Assembly: GCA_039818985.1 (NCBI GenBank)
Contig: JBCBSU010000001.1
Location: 1,204,367 to 1,268,366, forward strand
Origin: Pseudomonadota bacterium
GTDB lineage: Bacteria > Pseudomonadota > Alphaproteobacteria > Sphingomonadales > Sphingomonadaceae
Direction: 5' to 3'
Length of the DNA: 64,000 bases
Made by a program: the position numbers and the translations under genes. This document shows, in pieces, positions 10,512 through 18,378 of the stretch. The notes below the pieces were generated by a model. That model was not told the origin of the DNA, did not search any database, and saw only the letters and a program-made list of their open reading frames with translations. The first letter of the stretch is position 1, and each line of letters starts with the position of its first letter.

Positions 10512-11305
10512 TGCTGCTGGCTATTGATGTGGGCAACACCAATGCGGTGTTCGCAATCTATGACGACATGGAACAGAAAACCCGCTGGCGCATCTCCACC
10601 GATCCGCGCCGCACGGCGGATGAATATGCGGTATGGCTGCAACAGCTGTTCCAGCTGGAAGGGCTGGATTGTACTGGCATCGACGCGGTGATCATTTCCA
10701 CAGTGGTGCCGCGCGCGCTGCACAATCTGTCGCTGCTGTCGGAGAAATATTTCGGGCTTGAACCGCTGATCGCCGGCAAGCCGCCGGTGCAATGGGGCAT
10801 ATTGGTCGATGTCGACCAGCCGGACTCGCTTGGAGCTGACCGCGCGGTCAATGCCATTGGTGCGCATGCACGGCATGATGGCGACCTGATCATCATCGAT
10901 TTCGGCACTGCCACCACGCTCGATTTCATCGACTATAGCGGTGCCTATAAGGGTGGAATTATCGCACCAGGGATTAACCTCTCGCTCGATGCGCTGGTCA
11001 ACGCCGCGGCGAAGTTGCCGCGTATTGCCATAGAGGCACCCGAAGACGATAATGGCAATGTGCTCGGTCGCAACACCGAAGAACAGATGCATATCGGCGT
11101 GTTCTGGGGTTATGTTGCGCTGATGGAAGGCCTGATTGCCAGGATGAAGGCGCAGATCGGTCGTCCAGCCAAAGTCATTGCTACGGGCGGACTGGCGGTG
11201 CTGTTCGATGCCCATACCGAGATATTCGATTCCATCGAGCCGGACCTGACCATGTTCGGACTGGCTCTGCTCGCGACAAGGGTTGGTCCGGGCGCGGCAA
11301 GCTGA
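10511..11305 (+). CDS. coaX: Type III pantothenate kinase (CoaX)
   Basis: This enzyme phosphorylates pantothenate in the first step of coenzyme A synthesis. The type III (acetate-kinase-fold) signatures are clear: the N-terminal phosphate loop [13 protein letters not shown], the pantothenate-site [11 protein letters not shown], the catalytic [12 protein letters not shown] and the GGIIAPGI segment. The 264-residue length is normal. The ATG overlaps the birA stop by one base. Type III kinases resist feedback by CoA and typically need a monovalent cation; that is family knowledge. Confidence 0.95.
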   Translation: MLLAIDVGNTNAVFAIYDDMEQKTRWRISTDPRRTADEYAVWLQQLFQLEGLDCTGIDAVIISTVVPRALHNLSLLSEKYFGLEPLIAGKPPVQWGILVDVDQPDSLGADRAVNAIGAHARHDGDLIIIDFGTATTLDFIDYSGAYKGGIIAPGINLSLDALVNAAAKLPRIAIEAPEDDNGNVLGRNTEEQMHIGVFWGYVALMEGLIARMKAQIGRPAKVIATGGLAVLFDAHTEIFDSIEPDLTMFGLALLATRVGPGAAS

Positions 11306-11315
11306 CAGGATAGAT

Positions 11316-12968
11316 ATGAAACCGAAAGACGAATTACTGTTCCTGGCCCTGGGTGGGTCGGGCGAAATCGGCATGAACGCCAATCTCTATGGCTGCCAGG
11401 GTAAATGGGTAATGGCCGATCTCGGCATGACCTTTTCCGGCGGGGAGTATCCCGGTGTCGATCTGGTCTTTCCTGATCTCGAATTCGTCGAGGAGCGGAT
11501 TGATGATCTGCTCGGTATCGTGCTGACCCATGGTCATGAGGACCATATTGGTGCCTTGCCCTATCTTGCCGGTGATCTCGGGGTGCCGCTTTATGCCACT
11601 GCTTTCACCGCCGGTCTGATCGAACGCAAGCTGGAAGAGGCAGGTCTGCAGGATGAACTCGACCTGCATATCATCGCAGAGAATACGGATTTCGCGCTGG
11701 GCCCATTCAGCTTCCGCTATATCCCGCTGGCGCACAGCATTGCCGAGGGCAATGCGCTACTGATCGATACGCCGCATGGCCGGATATTTCATACCGGTGA
11801 CTGGAAACTGGATGACGAGCCGCTGATTGGCACGCCGTCGACAGAGGCTGAATTACGCGCCATAGGCGATGGCGGTGTGCTGGCGATGGTGTGCGACTCC
11901 ACCAACACCTTCAATCCCAATGCATCGGGCTCCGAGGGGGATGTGCGGCGTGAACTGTCCGAACTGATCACCGGGATCAGGGGCAGGGTGGTGGTCACTA
12001 CCTTCGCCTCCAATGTGGCGCGTATGGATACGCTGGGCCGGATCGCAAAGGAAACCGGGCGTACTATCAGCCTTGCCGGACGTTCGTTGCACCGCATATT
12101 GGAAAACGCCAAGGCGCATGGCTATTTGCTCGATTTTCCCGAGACCATCGATTTCCGTGACGTCGACAGTCTCGACCGCAACCAGACCATGGTGATCGCC
12201 ACTGGTGGCCAGGGCGAAACCAATGCCGCGCTGGCGCGCATGGCGTCTGACAGCCATCCGATCAAGTTGAGCAGTGGTGACACAGTTATCTTCTCGACCA
12301 AGGAAATTCCGGGCAATGAGAAGTCGATCGGTCGTCTGATCAACGATCTGGTGTCCAAAGGTGTGAACATCATCACCGAGAAGCAGTTTCACATCCATGT
12401 CTCGGGTCATCCGGGCCAGCCCGAACTGGCGGCAATGTATGCGTGGATCAGGCCCGAGATATTGGTGCCTGTGCATGGCGAGCTGCGCCATATAACCGAA
12501 CAGGCACGTTTTGGTGAGGAATGCGGCATCGCGCAATCGATGGTCCAGACCAATGGCGATGTGATCCGCCTCGCGCCTGGCGATCCCGAGCGGGTAGCCC
12601 AGGTGCGCAGCGGTCGGCTTATACTCGATGGCGATGTCATCATTCCGGCCGATGGTCAGACGGTGAACCAGCGCAGAAAAATTGCCTATAATGGAACAAT
12701 CAGCGTAGCCATTGCGTTGGATGCGGATAACCGTCGGAGCGGCAATGTCGCGATCATGCCCTTTGGCGTTCCGCTGGATGAAGATGAAGAGCTGTTTCTC
12801 GACGAGGCCGAAGAGGCAGTTCAAAAACTGTTCAGCCGCAAGGGGGTAGCAAAGACGGGTGACATAACGGTCTTGCGTGAGGATGTCCGTCTGGCGGTGC
12901 GCCGCGTGGCGACACGCTGGACCGGAAAGAAACCTGTGGTCAATGTATTGATCATTGAACAGGAATAA
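11316..12968 (+). CDS. rnj: Ribonuclease J
   Basis: This is a metallo-beta-lactamase/beta-CASP ribonuclease with endo- and 5'-to-3' exonuclease activity, used in alphaproteobacteria for rRNA maturation and mRNA decay. The zinc-binding motif THGHEDHIGALPYL is at about residues 71-84 (His72, His74, Asp76, His77). The beta-CASP features GSEGD, the FSTKEIPGNE segment and the late VHGELRHI histidine are present. I start at the ATG at 11316 behind an aggata stretch, giving 550 residues; an upstream in-frame start at 11283 would overlap coaX. It follows coaX closely and probably shares its message. Confidence 0.95.
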   Translation: MKPKDELLFLALGGSGEIGMNANLYGCQGKWVMADLGMTFSGGEYPGVDLVFPDLEFVEERIDDLLGIVLTHGHEDHIGALPYLAGDLGVPLYATAFTAGLIERKLEEAGLQDELDLHIIAENTDFALGPFSFRYIPLAHSIAEGNALLIDTPHGRIFHTGDWKLDDEPLIGTPSTEAELRAIGDGGVLAMVCDSTNTFNPNASGSEGDVRRELSELITGIRGRVVVTTFASNVARMDTLGRIAKETGRTISLAGRSLHRILENAKAHGYLLDFPETIDFRDVDSLDRNQTMVIATGGQGETNAALARMASDSHPIKLSSGDTVIFSTKEIPGNEKSIGRLINDLVSKGVNIITEKQFHIHVSGHPGQPELAAMYAWIRPEILVPVHGELRHITEQARFGEECGIAQSMVQTNGDVIRLAPGDPERVAQVRSGRLILDGDVIIPADGQTVNQRRKIAYNGTISVAIALDADNRRSGNVAIMPFGVPLDEDEELFLDEAEEAVQKLFSRKGVAKTGDITVLREDVRLAVRRVATRWTGKKPVVNVLIIEQE

Positions 12969-12982
12969 GAAGGGCAAAGGTC

Positions 12983-13291
12983 ATGGAATGGACCTCGATC
13001 ATTGCGATCTACCTGCTTTTCTGGGTGTTGACCCTGTTCTTTGTGCTGCCATTCGGGGTCAAGACGCATGAGGAGCTGGGGGTGGCCAAGGTTCCGGGCC
13101 AGGCCGATAGCGCCCCGGCCAATTTTCGCCCCGGACTGGTGGCTATTCGTACCACCATCTTCTCGGCTATCGCCTTCGGCCTGTTCTATATCAACTATGT
13201 CAATGGCTGGCTTTCCGCTGCGGATTTCAACATTTTTGGCACACCGCCCAGCCTCGATATCAGCCAGCGCAGTTTTCTTCAGCTATATTGA
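12983..13291 (+). CDS. DUF1467 family small membrane protein
   Basis: This 102-residue protein has two hydrophobic helices at about residues 5-27 and 53-75 and the family hallmark LPFGVKTHEELG followed by PGQADSAPANFR between them. The family is widespread in alphaproteobacteria, often next to genes for ribonuclease J or tRNA synthetases, and has no assigned function. It begins 14 bases after rnj behind a good aagggcaaagg ribosome-binding region and seems to close the operon, since the next gene is convergent. The C-terminal 25 residues after the second helix look less conserved. Confidence 0.85.
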   Translation: MEWTSIIAIYLLFWVLTLFFVLPFGVKTHEELGVAKVPGQADSAPANFRPGLVAIRTTIFSAIAFGLFYINYVNGWLSAADFNIFGTPPSLDISQRSFLQLY

Positions 13292-13319
13292 TTGCAGAAG
13301 CGAAGCTGTCGAAGGACAG

Positions 13320-15620
13320 TCAGCGGAAACGTTCGATTGCCTGGGCGAGTGCGACGTAAAGCTTGCCCATATCCGATGACAATAGAGTGACGCTGATCGC
13401 TTCGCCATTGCGTGTCGACAGCAGGTCGCGCAGCATCGCCTCGAAATCATGGATATAGCGGTTCACCGTTTCCTGGAATTCCGGCTCCTGCTCATAATGC
13501 TGGGCGATTTCACGCACTTCCCCGGCATTGAGCAGCCGCACCGCACGTCGGGTGAAGACCCCGCGATCGCCTTTGAGATAGGCGGCCCAGGCGGTGTCAG
13601 TGACATCGTTTGAGAGGTTTTTGGTAATGTCAATCGACGCGGAATTGAGCGATTCGGTGATTAGCGCCATGTTACGGGTAAATTCCTGATCGGTGCGCAG
13701 TTCGGCGCGCTCGCGTGCCTGTTCGACACGGGTTTCCAGATTGGCGGTTAGCGCATCGACCTTGCCCAGCTGCTCAACCAGGCTGGTCGAGGCTTCGCGG
13801 GTTGCGCCCAATGCCTGGTTCAGTGCCAGTTGGAGCTTGCCGATCACCTCTTCGGACTTGTTGCGCATCGCTGTTTCCAGAACGTCCTCGCTGCGTGAAC
13901 CCATGGTACCAGCCAGATTTGCGGTGATGTCGGTCAGCCGCTGCTCGAGTTCGGCGAGGCGTAGCTCGGCATTGTCGCGAATATCCTGAAAAGCCTCGGC
14001 GAGCCTTGTCTTGCTGGTGTCCGACAGCGCATCCATGTGCGCGCCGATGGTCTCCAATGTGCTGTCGATGGTGCCGAGGGTGCTCTGGTGGTCTTCGACA
14101 AAAGCACCGAAATTACCCTGCACCCGCTCGATATGCTGTTCCTGATCGGTTAGCGAAAGGGCCGTGTTTTCGAGCAGTTTTTCCATTTCGCGCCCTTGCG
14201 CCATGATGGTGTCAAGTTCGGCGCGTGACTGACGGCCATGCTCGGCGCTTTGGGCCAGCGTTTCGGCGAGCGCTGTCGCTTTCTCGTCCAGCGTGTCGCC
14301 AATATCGCCGGAAAGCGAGCTCGCCTGGTCACGCAGCTTTGCGCTTCTTTCGATCAGTTGTTCGGTTGATTGCCGTGACGCTTCGAGTGTTTCGCTGACA
14401 TTGGCTATCTCGCTGTTGAGCGCAGTGATGGCAAACGCCATTTTTGCTGTCTGATCCGCGGCATCAGTGTCGAGCGCAGTCAGTTCTGTGCGGATCCCCC
14501 TGAGCCGCTCCGCCATGGTGGCAATGGACGCGCCAATCGCCTCGCTCTCCTCGGTGCGCTGCTGCGCCAGCGATGCGATGGCATCACCATATTCGCTGAT
14601 ATTCTGTTGCAGCGTTGCCCCTGCATTGTCGATATGCTCGCGCAAACTGCGTTCAAATTGTTGCAGCGCATCCAGCGACCGACCCTGTTGCGCTTCCAGT
14701 GCCTCGGCTGCTTCCTTGCTGGTGGAGAGCAACTGGTCGCTGCTGCTCTGGCTGGTCCCCTCGAGCGTGGCAATATGGTCCTGCCACTGTTTCAGTGCCT
14801 CGGAAATCCGTCTGTCCAGATCGTCTATCTGGGCATTGGTGGCCTGACCAAAAGCGTTGACCCGTTCCATACCCGTCGCCATGTCGCGCAGCTGCGTCTT
14901 GGCCGTGTGTCCGACATTGCCGATCTGGTTGGCCATATCCTTGGCCGAAGTGGTTACCACCGGCATATTGGTGCGCAACGCATCGAGATTCTGCTCTGCG
15001 ATTGCACTCACATCGGCGATAGACTGCATTGATTTATCGCTGCCATCGATCATACCACGCACATGCTCGGCACGTTCGGTAAGCTTTTCGATGGCGGTGC
15101 GGCCCAGGCTGTCCAGCTGTGTCGCCTGATTGCCAAGAAATTCGCGGGCCATCGACAATTCGGCATTGCTGGCGCGCAGTCGTTCCTCGAGAAGATGGCT
15201 GGCCTCGGATATGCCGATAACCTGTCGCTCGAAATAGTGCGCATCTGCGCGCCGTCTGCGGCTGATGAGCAGGTGAATGATCAGAAGGATCAGCACCGGA
15301 CCTGACCACCCAGCAATCAAGCTGGTGATGGCGGCAATATCGGCACCATTAATCCATTGTTCGCGACCGGACCACAACCAGGCCGCGGTCCAGCCAAGGC
15401 CGAGAAGGCTGCATGTGATGGCCGATATCAGCGTTGGTGTATCACGCAATCTTTCATCAAGGACGGTTTCGTAGGGACTTTCGGCGTTGTCGGTATCTTC
15501 CTCCGTCTCATCGGCCAGTGGCGGACCGGACAGGGTCGCAGGGCTGTCTTCGCCCTCTGCAACGCCATCATTCTCGGCGGCGCTATCGCCGATACTGTAT
15601 ATTTTGCGGTCGGTCGTCAT
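13320..15620 (-). CDS. Membrane-anchored coiled-coil protein, TipN-like polarity scaffold candidate
   Basis: The protein has 766 residues: an acidic disordered N-terminus (1-58), two membrane helices (about 63-83 and 97-119), a basic RRRRAD stop-transfer, then some 550 residues of predominantly coiled coil rich in Ala, Glu, Gln and Leu. The last 110 residues look globular and conserved (KGDRGVFTRRAVRLLNAGE, NRYIHDFEAMLRDLL). Two N-terminal helices followed by a very long coiled coil is the known architecture of Caulobacter TipN, a pole marker that directs polarity and division. The match is architectural and from memory of the C-terminal motif, so I call it TipN-like. I start at the ATG at 15620 rather than the longer frame to 15650. 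It points away from the Hpt-like gene. Confidence 0.6.
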   Translation of the reverse strand: MTTDRKIYSIGDSAAENDGVAEGEDSPATLSGPPLADETEEDTDNAESPYETVLDERLRDTPTLISAITCSLLGLGWTAAWLWSGREQWINGADIAAITSLIAGWSGPVLILLIIHLLISRRRRADAHYFERQVIGISEASHLLEERLRASNAELSMAREFLGNQATQLDSLGRTAIEKLTERAEHVRGMIDGSDKSMQSIADVSAIAEQNLDALRTNMPVVTTSAKDMANQIGNVGHTAKTQLRDMATGMERVNAFGQATNAQIDDLDRRISEALKQWQDHIATLEGTSQSSSDQLLSTSKEAAEALEAQQGRSLDALQQFERSLREHIDNAGATLQQNISEYGDAIASLAQQRTEESEAIGASIATMAERLRGIRTELTALDTDAADQTAKMAFAITALNSEIANVSETLEASRQSTEQLIERSAKLRDQASSLSGDIGDTLDEKATALAETLAQSAEHGRQSRAELDTIMAQGREMEKLLENTALSLTDQEQHIERVQGNFGAFVEDHQSTLGTIDSTLETIGAHMDALSDTSKTRLAEAFQDIRDNAELRLAELEQRLTDITANLAGTMGSRSEDVLETAMRNKSEEVIGKLQLALNQALGATREASTSLVEQLGKVDALTANLETRVEQARERAELRTDQEFTRNMALITESLNSASIDITKNLSNDVTDTAWAAYLKGDRGVFTRRAVRLLNAGEVREIAQHYEQEPEFQETVNRYIHDFEAMLRDLLSTRNGEAISVTLLSSDMGKLYVALAQAIERFR

Positions 15621-15745
15621 GGTTAATATGGTACAAGCCGGGCTGCGCAATCACAAGCCCGATGCGGCCAACGGCTTTTTCCGTCCTCATTTCCCCGGTC
15701 GCGATGCAAAGCATTGCTTAATCTCTTCACGCTATCTCTGTCATC

Positions 15746-16057
15746 ATGGTGGACCAGGATTCCGATCTGAGCTTTTTGCGCGCCTCGCCAATAGGCGATG
15801 ATCCGCAATTGCTGGCCGAGTTGCATGGCGCGCTGGCCGAGAGTGTCGAGCGGCAGATCGATCTGTTGTCGCGCGCCCGGTGTGACGGCAACTGGCATAT
15901 CGCTGCAGCCCGCCTTGAAGGACTCGCCGCGAGCTTCGGGGTCGGCCAGCTTGCGGAGCTGGCCGAGGAAGCGGCGTGTGCCGCGCCGGGCGATCCGGTG
16001 GTGATTGCCGCGCTGCGTGATTATTATCAGGGACTTGTCGCCAGTCTTTCCAATTAG
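15746..16057 (+). CDS. Degenerate histidine-phosphotransfer (Hpt) domain protein
   Basis: This 103-residue all-alpha protein resembles a single Hpt domain: DDPQLLAELHGALAESVE, then the active helix ending AARLEGLAASFGVGQLAELAEEA. A working Hpt domain has a histidine two residues before the leucine of xxLKG (HxLKG). Here that position is Ala55 and the lysine is Glu58. The only nearby histidine is His51, one helical turn earlier. It therefore probably cannot act as a normal phosphate relay and may bind partners instead. It lies divergent from the coiled-coil gene and 94 bases ahead of the next plus-strand gene. Confidence 0.62.
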   Translation: MVDQDSDLSFLRASPIGDDPQLLAELHGALAESVERQIDLLSRARCDGNWHIAAARLEGLAASFGVGQLAELAEEAACAAPGDPVVIAALRDYYQGLVASLSN

Positions 16058-16151
16058 CCTTATAGACGCATCGGTTCCGTTTCACTGCGACAGGCTATCT
16101 GTGACCACTTGAAGGTTGCCCATTGTGGCGAATCCATGGATAGCGGCTTGC

Positions 16152-17330
16152 ATGGAGACCGGAAAAATACGGGTTGCGTTGATTTCACTGTGCCGCACCG
16201 CCGCCGATAGCAGCGGTGATTATTGCGGCCTGTTCCCGATCGGAAATGACACATTGCTTGCCTATCAGATCGGCCTGGCGGCGCGTGCCGGGGCGCAGAA
16301 ACTGCTATGCCATGTCGATACCGTCCCGGGCGACCTGATGCGGCATGAAAGGCTGGCGCGCGATCTGGGGCTGGAATGGGTCACGATCCGCCAGTTTGGC
16401 GATCTTCTGGCGCATCTCATGGATGATGACAGCCTGCTGGTGATCGGCGACAGCATGTATCACAGCCTTAGCGTTTTCGATGATTTTCTGGGCAATAATG
16501 GCGCTGCTGTGCTGCTGGCTCCGGCGGACGATGCCATAACCGGGATGGAACGTCTCGATCTCAACCATCTTTGGGCTGGACTGCTGCATATCCGGCGTGA
16601 CCAGCTTGACGGACTGAGCGAGGTACCTGCCGACTGGAGCCTGGAATCGGTATTGCTGCGCGCAGCGATGAAGACCGAAATCCGCAATGCGGTGATTCCG
16701 GCCAGAACGCTCGATCGTCGCGCGGTGACGCCGATTGAGATGATGGACGATTCGCAGGCTGTCAGCCTCGATCTGCTCAATCCCGAAACCATGCAGGACC
16801 ATCCGCTCAGCAACTATTTGCTGCGGGCGCTGGCATCGGTGTCGGCTCTGTCGCTGTGGCGCCGCCAGCAGCGTACAATGTGGCTGGCGGCAGGTGGTAT
16901 TATCCTCCTGCTTGCCTTGCTGGTCTTTATGGCTTGGAGCTGGTCGATTGCGGGCATAGTCTGCGGCTATACCGGATATTTGTGCAGCAACCTGGCCCGT
17001 GCGGTCGATCAGCCGGCAAGGCGCATCAACCCGATAGTTACATCCGGGTTCATCACCGCACTGGCTGGTTGTGGTGCTATCATGCTGCTCCTGGTCCCGG
17101 GAACGCCGCCTCCTATAGCTGGATATATTGCACTTATATGGCTGATAATGCAGGGATTGTTGATCCGGATGCCGGACATGCCCATATGGCGGCAGTCGGC
17201 GTTTGATCCGCTCCTGCTATCGGCGCTGGCACTGCTGACTGCGATCAGCGGGCCATTATATCCCGCTATTGCCCTGTTGACGCTGGTGCAGGCGGCCTGC
17301 CTGTTGCTGCATAATGTACGTAAGGGATAA
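16152..17330 (+). CDS. Unknown protein: nucleotidyltransferase-like N-terminal domain plus C-terminal membrane helices
   Basis: I cannot name this 392-residue protein. The first 110 residues look like a Rossmann/GT-A nucleotidyltransferase-like fold (RVALISLCRT, PIGNDTLLAYQIGLAARAGA, then alternating beta-alpha segments to DDDSLLVIGDSMY). It lacks the usual glycine-rich GxGxR loop. From about residue 240 on there are five to six hydrophobic helices. A fusion of a sugar- or alcohol-nucleotidyltransferase with a CDP-alcohol phosphatidyltransferase would fit the layout, but the required Dx2DGx2ARx8Gx3Dx3D motif is absent. I start at the ATG at 16152; a TTG at 16116 would add 12 residues. The next gene follows after 34 bases. 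Confidence 0.6.
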   Translation: METGKIRVALISLCRTAADSSGDYCGLFPIGNDTLLAYQIGLAARAGAQKLLCHVDTVPGDLMRHERLARDLGLEWVTIRQFGDLLAHLMDDDSLLVIGDSMYHSLSVFDDFLGNNGAAVLLAPADDAITGMERLDLNHLWAGLLHIRRDQLDGLSEVPADWSLESVLLRAAMKTEIRNAVIPARTLDRRAVTPIEMMDDSQAVSLDLLNPETMQDHPLSNYLLRALASVSALSLWRRQQRTMWLAAGGIILLLALLVFMAWSWSIAGIVCGYTGYLCSNLARAVDQPARRINPIVTSGFITALAGCGAIMLLLVPGTPPPIAGYIALIWLIMQGLLIRMPDMPIWRQSAFDPLLLSALALLTAISGPLYPAIALLTLVQAACLLLHNVRKG

Positions 17331-17364
17331 CCTCCCCTTAACCACGCGCTGTTATGGCCGCAGG

Positions 17365-18378
17365 ATGACCGAGGAGCAGCCAGAACAGCCAATTTCGGCG
17401 GAACAGGCGGTGCGGCAGGCGCTAGACGCCGCCGATCCCGCCTTCATGGCCAATGAACTGCAGCTGGCGCTGTTTCGCAGTGACCTGATTGCGATCTCCG
17501 ACCAGATGCGCGCCCGGCTCTCGGGCTTCATGCACAGCATGGTGCGAGCCTGTTCGGTACTGATCGACGGAGTTGATGACGGCGGCACTTCTTCTGCCGC
17601 AACGCGTCAAGGCCTGCCCGATGAGGAAAGCCTGATTGCTTCAGCCTTTGTCGATGCCCCTTCGCTGTTGCTGCTCTATTGCCGCGCCTGGGAGGCAGAA
17701 CTGGTGCGCCATGCTGCCGCGAGTGCAGGCTATACCCCCGAAGCACCGCCGGGATGGACCGATAATGCCCGGGCGATACTGACCAACAGGCAAGCAGCGT
17801 TCCTCAAAAATGCCGGGATGATGCATCTGGAAAGCGGTGAATTGTCGGCGATGCAATGGCGCAGGATTGTCTTGCGTCTGACTCACAAGATCAGTGCTTA
17901 CAGGGAAGGCAGGGAGGCCGATCTGCGCGAATCTGCCCGGCATTTGCTGACCACGCATGATGAATCGCAGGCACGACTCGCCCAGGCCGCGATGTTCGTC
18001 GACCGCCAGTCGCACCAGCCATTCGACCATGGAGCCTGGCAAAACTATGGTCCAACACTGTTCCTGCTCGCACTGGCGGATAACATCGCTATCCCCTTTG
18101 ATGCGCTGATACTGGCCAGCGCGATGCGCGAGCCGCTGATCTTCGGACTGGCGCTGCTGGCAGGACGGGCCACAGCACAGGATGTACTTCTGATCATGGG
18201 TGAGACTCCCATGGCATCGACCTGGTTTGCATCGGCAGGCAAGGCCAGTCACTTTGCCAAGGTGCTGGCTGATCAGGATTCGGATATGGCAAAAAAGCAT
18301 ATGGCGCGCTGGATGCAAGATGAAAGCGAGGCCGCACCGATGCTGTTCGACCGATGGCCATGGGGTGTGCCGCAATGA
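17365..18378 (+). CDS. Hypothetical soluble protein preceding the kinase-like gene
   Basis: I do not recognise this 337-residue protein. It is mostly helical, with no signal peptide or clear membrane segment, and it is rich in Ala, Leu and Arg. Helix-pair-like blocks run throughout (for example RIVLRLTHKISAYREGREADLRE and GPTLFLLALADNIAIPFDALILASA). Its stop overlaps the ATG of the sensor-kinase-like gene in an ATGA, so the two are almost certainly co-translated and may act together. I start at the ATG at 17365; an upstream in-frame start at 17314 would overlap the preceding gene. Confidence 0.65.
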   Translation: MTEEQPEQPISAEQAVRQALDAADPAFMANELQLALFRSDLIAISDQMRARLSGFMHSMVRACSVLIDGVDDGGTSSAATRQGLPDEESLIASAFVDAPSLLLLYCRAWEAELVRHAAASAGYTPEAPPGWTDNARAILTNRQAAFLKNAGMMHLESGELSAMQWRRIVLRLTHKISAYREGREADLRESARHLLTTHDESQARLAQAAMFVDRQSHQPFDHGAWQNYGPTLFLLALADNIAIPFDALILASAMREPLIFGLALLAGRATAQDVLLIMGETPMASTWFASAGKASHFAKVLADQDSDMAKKHMARWMQDESEAAPMLFDRWPWGVPQ

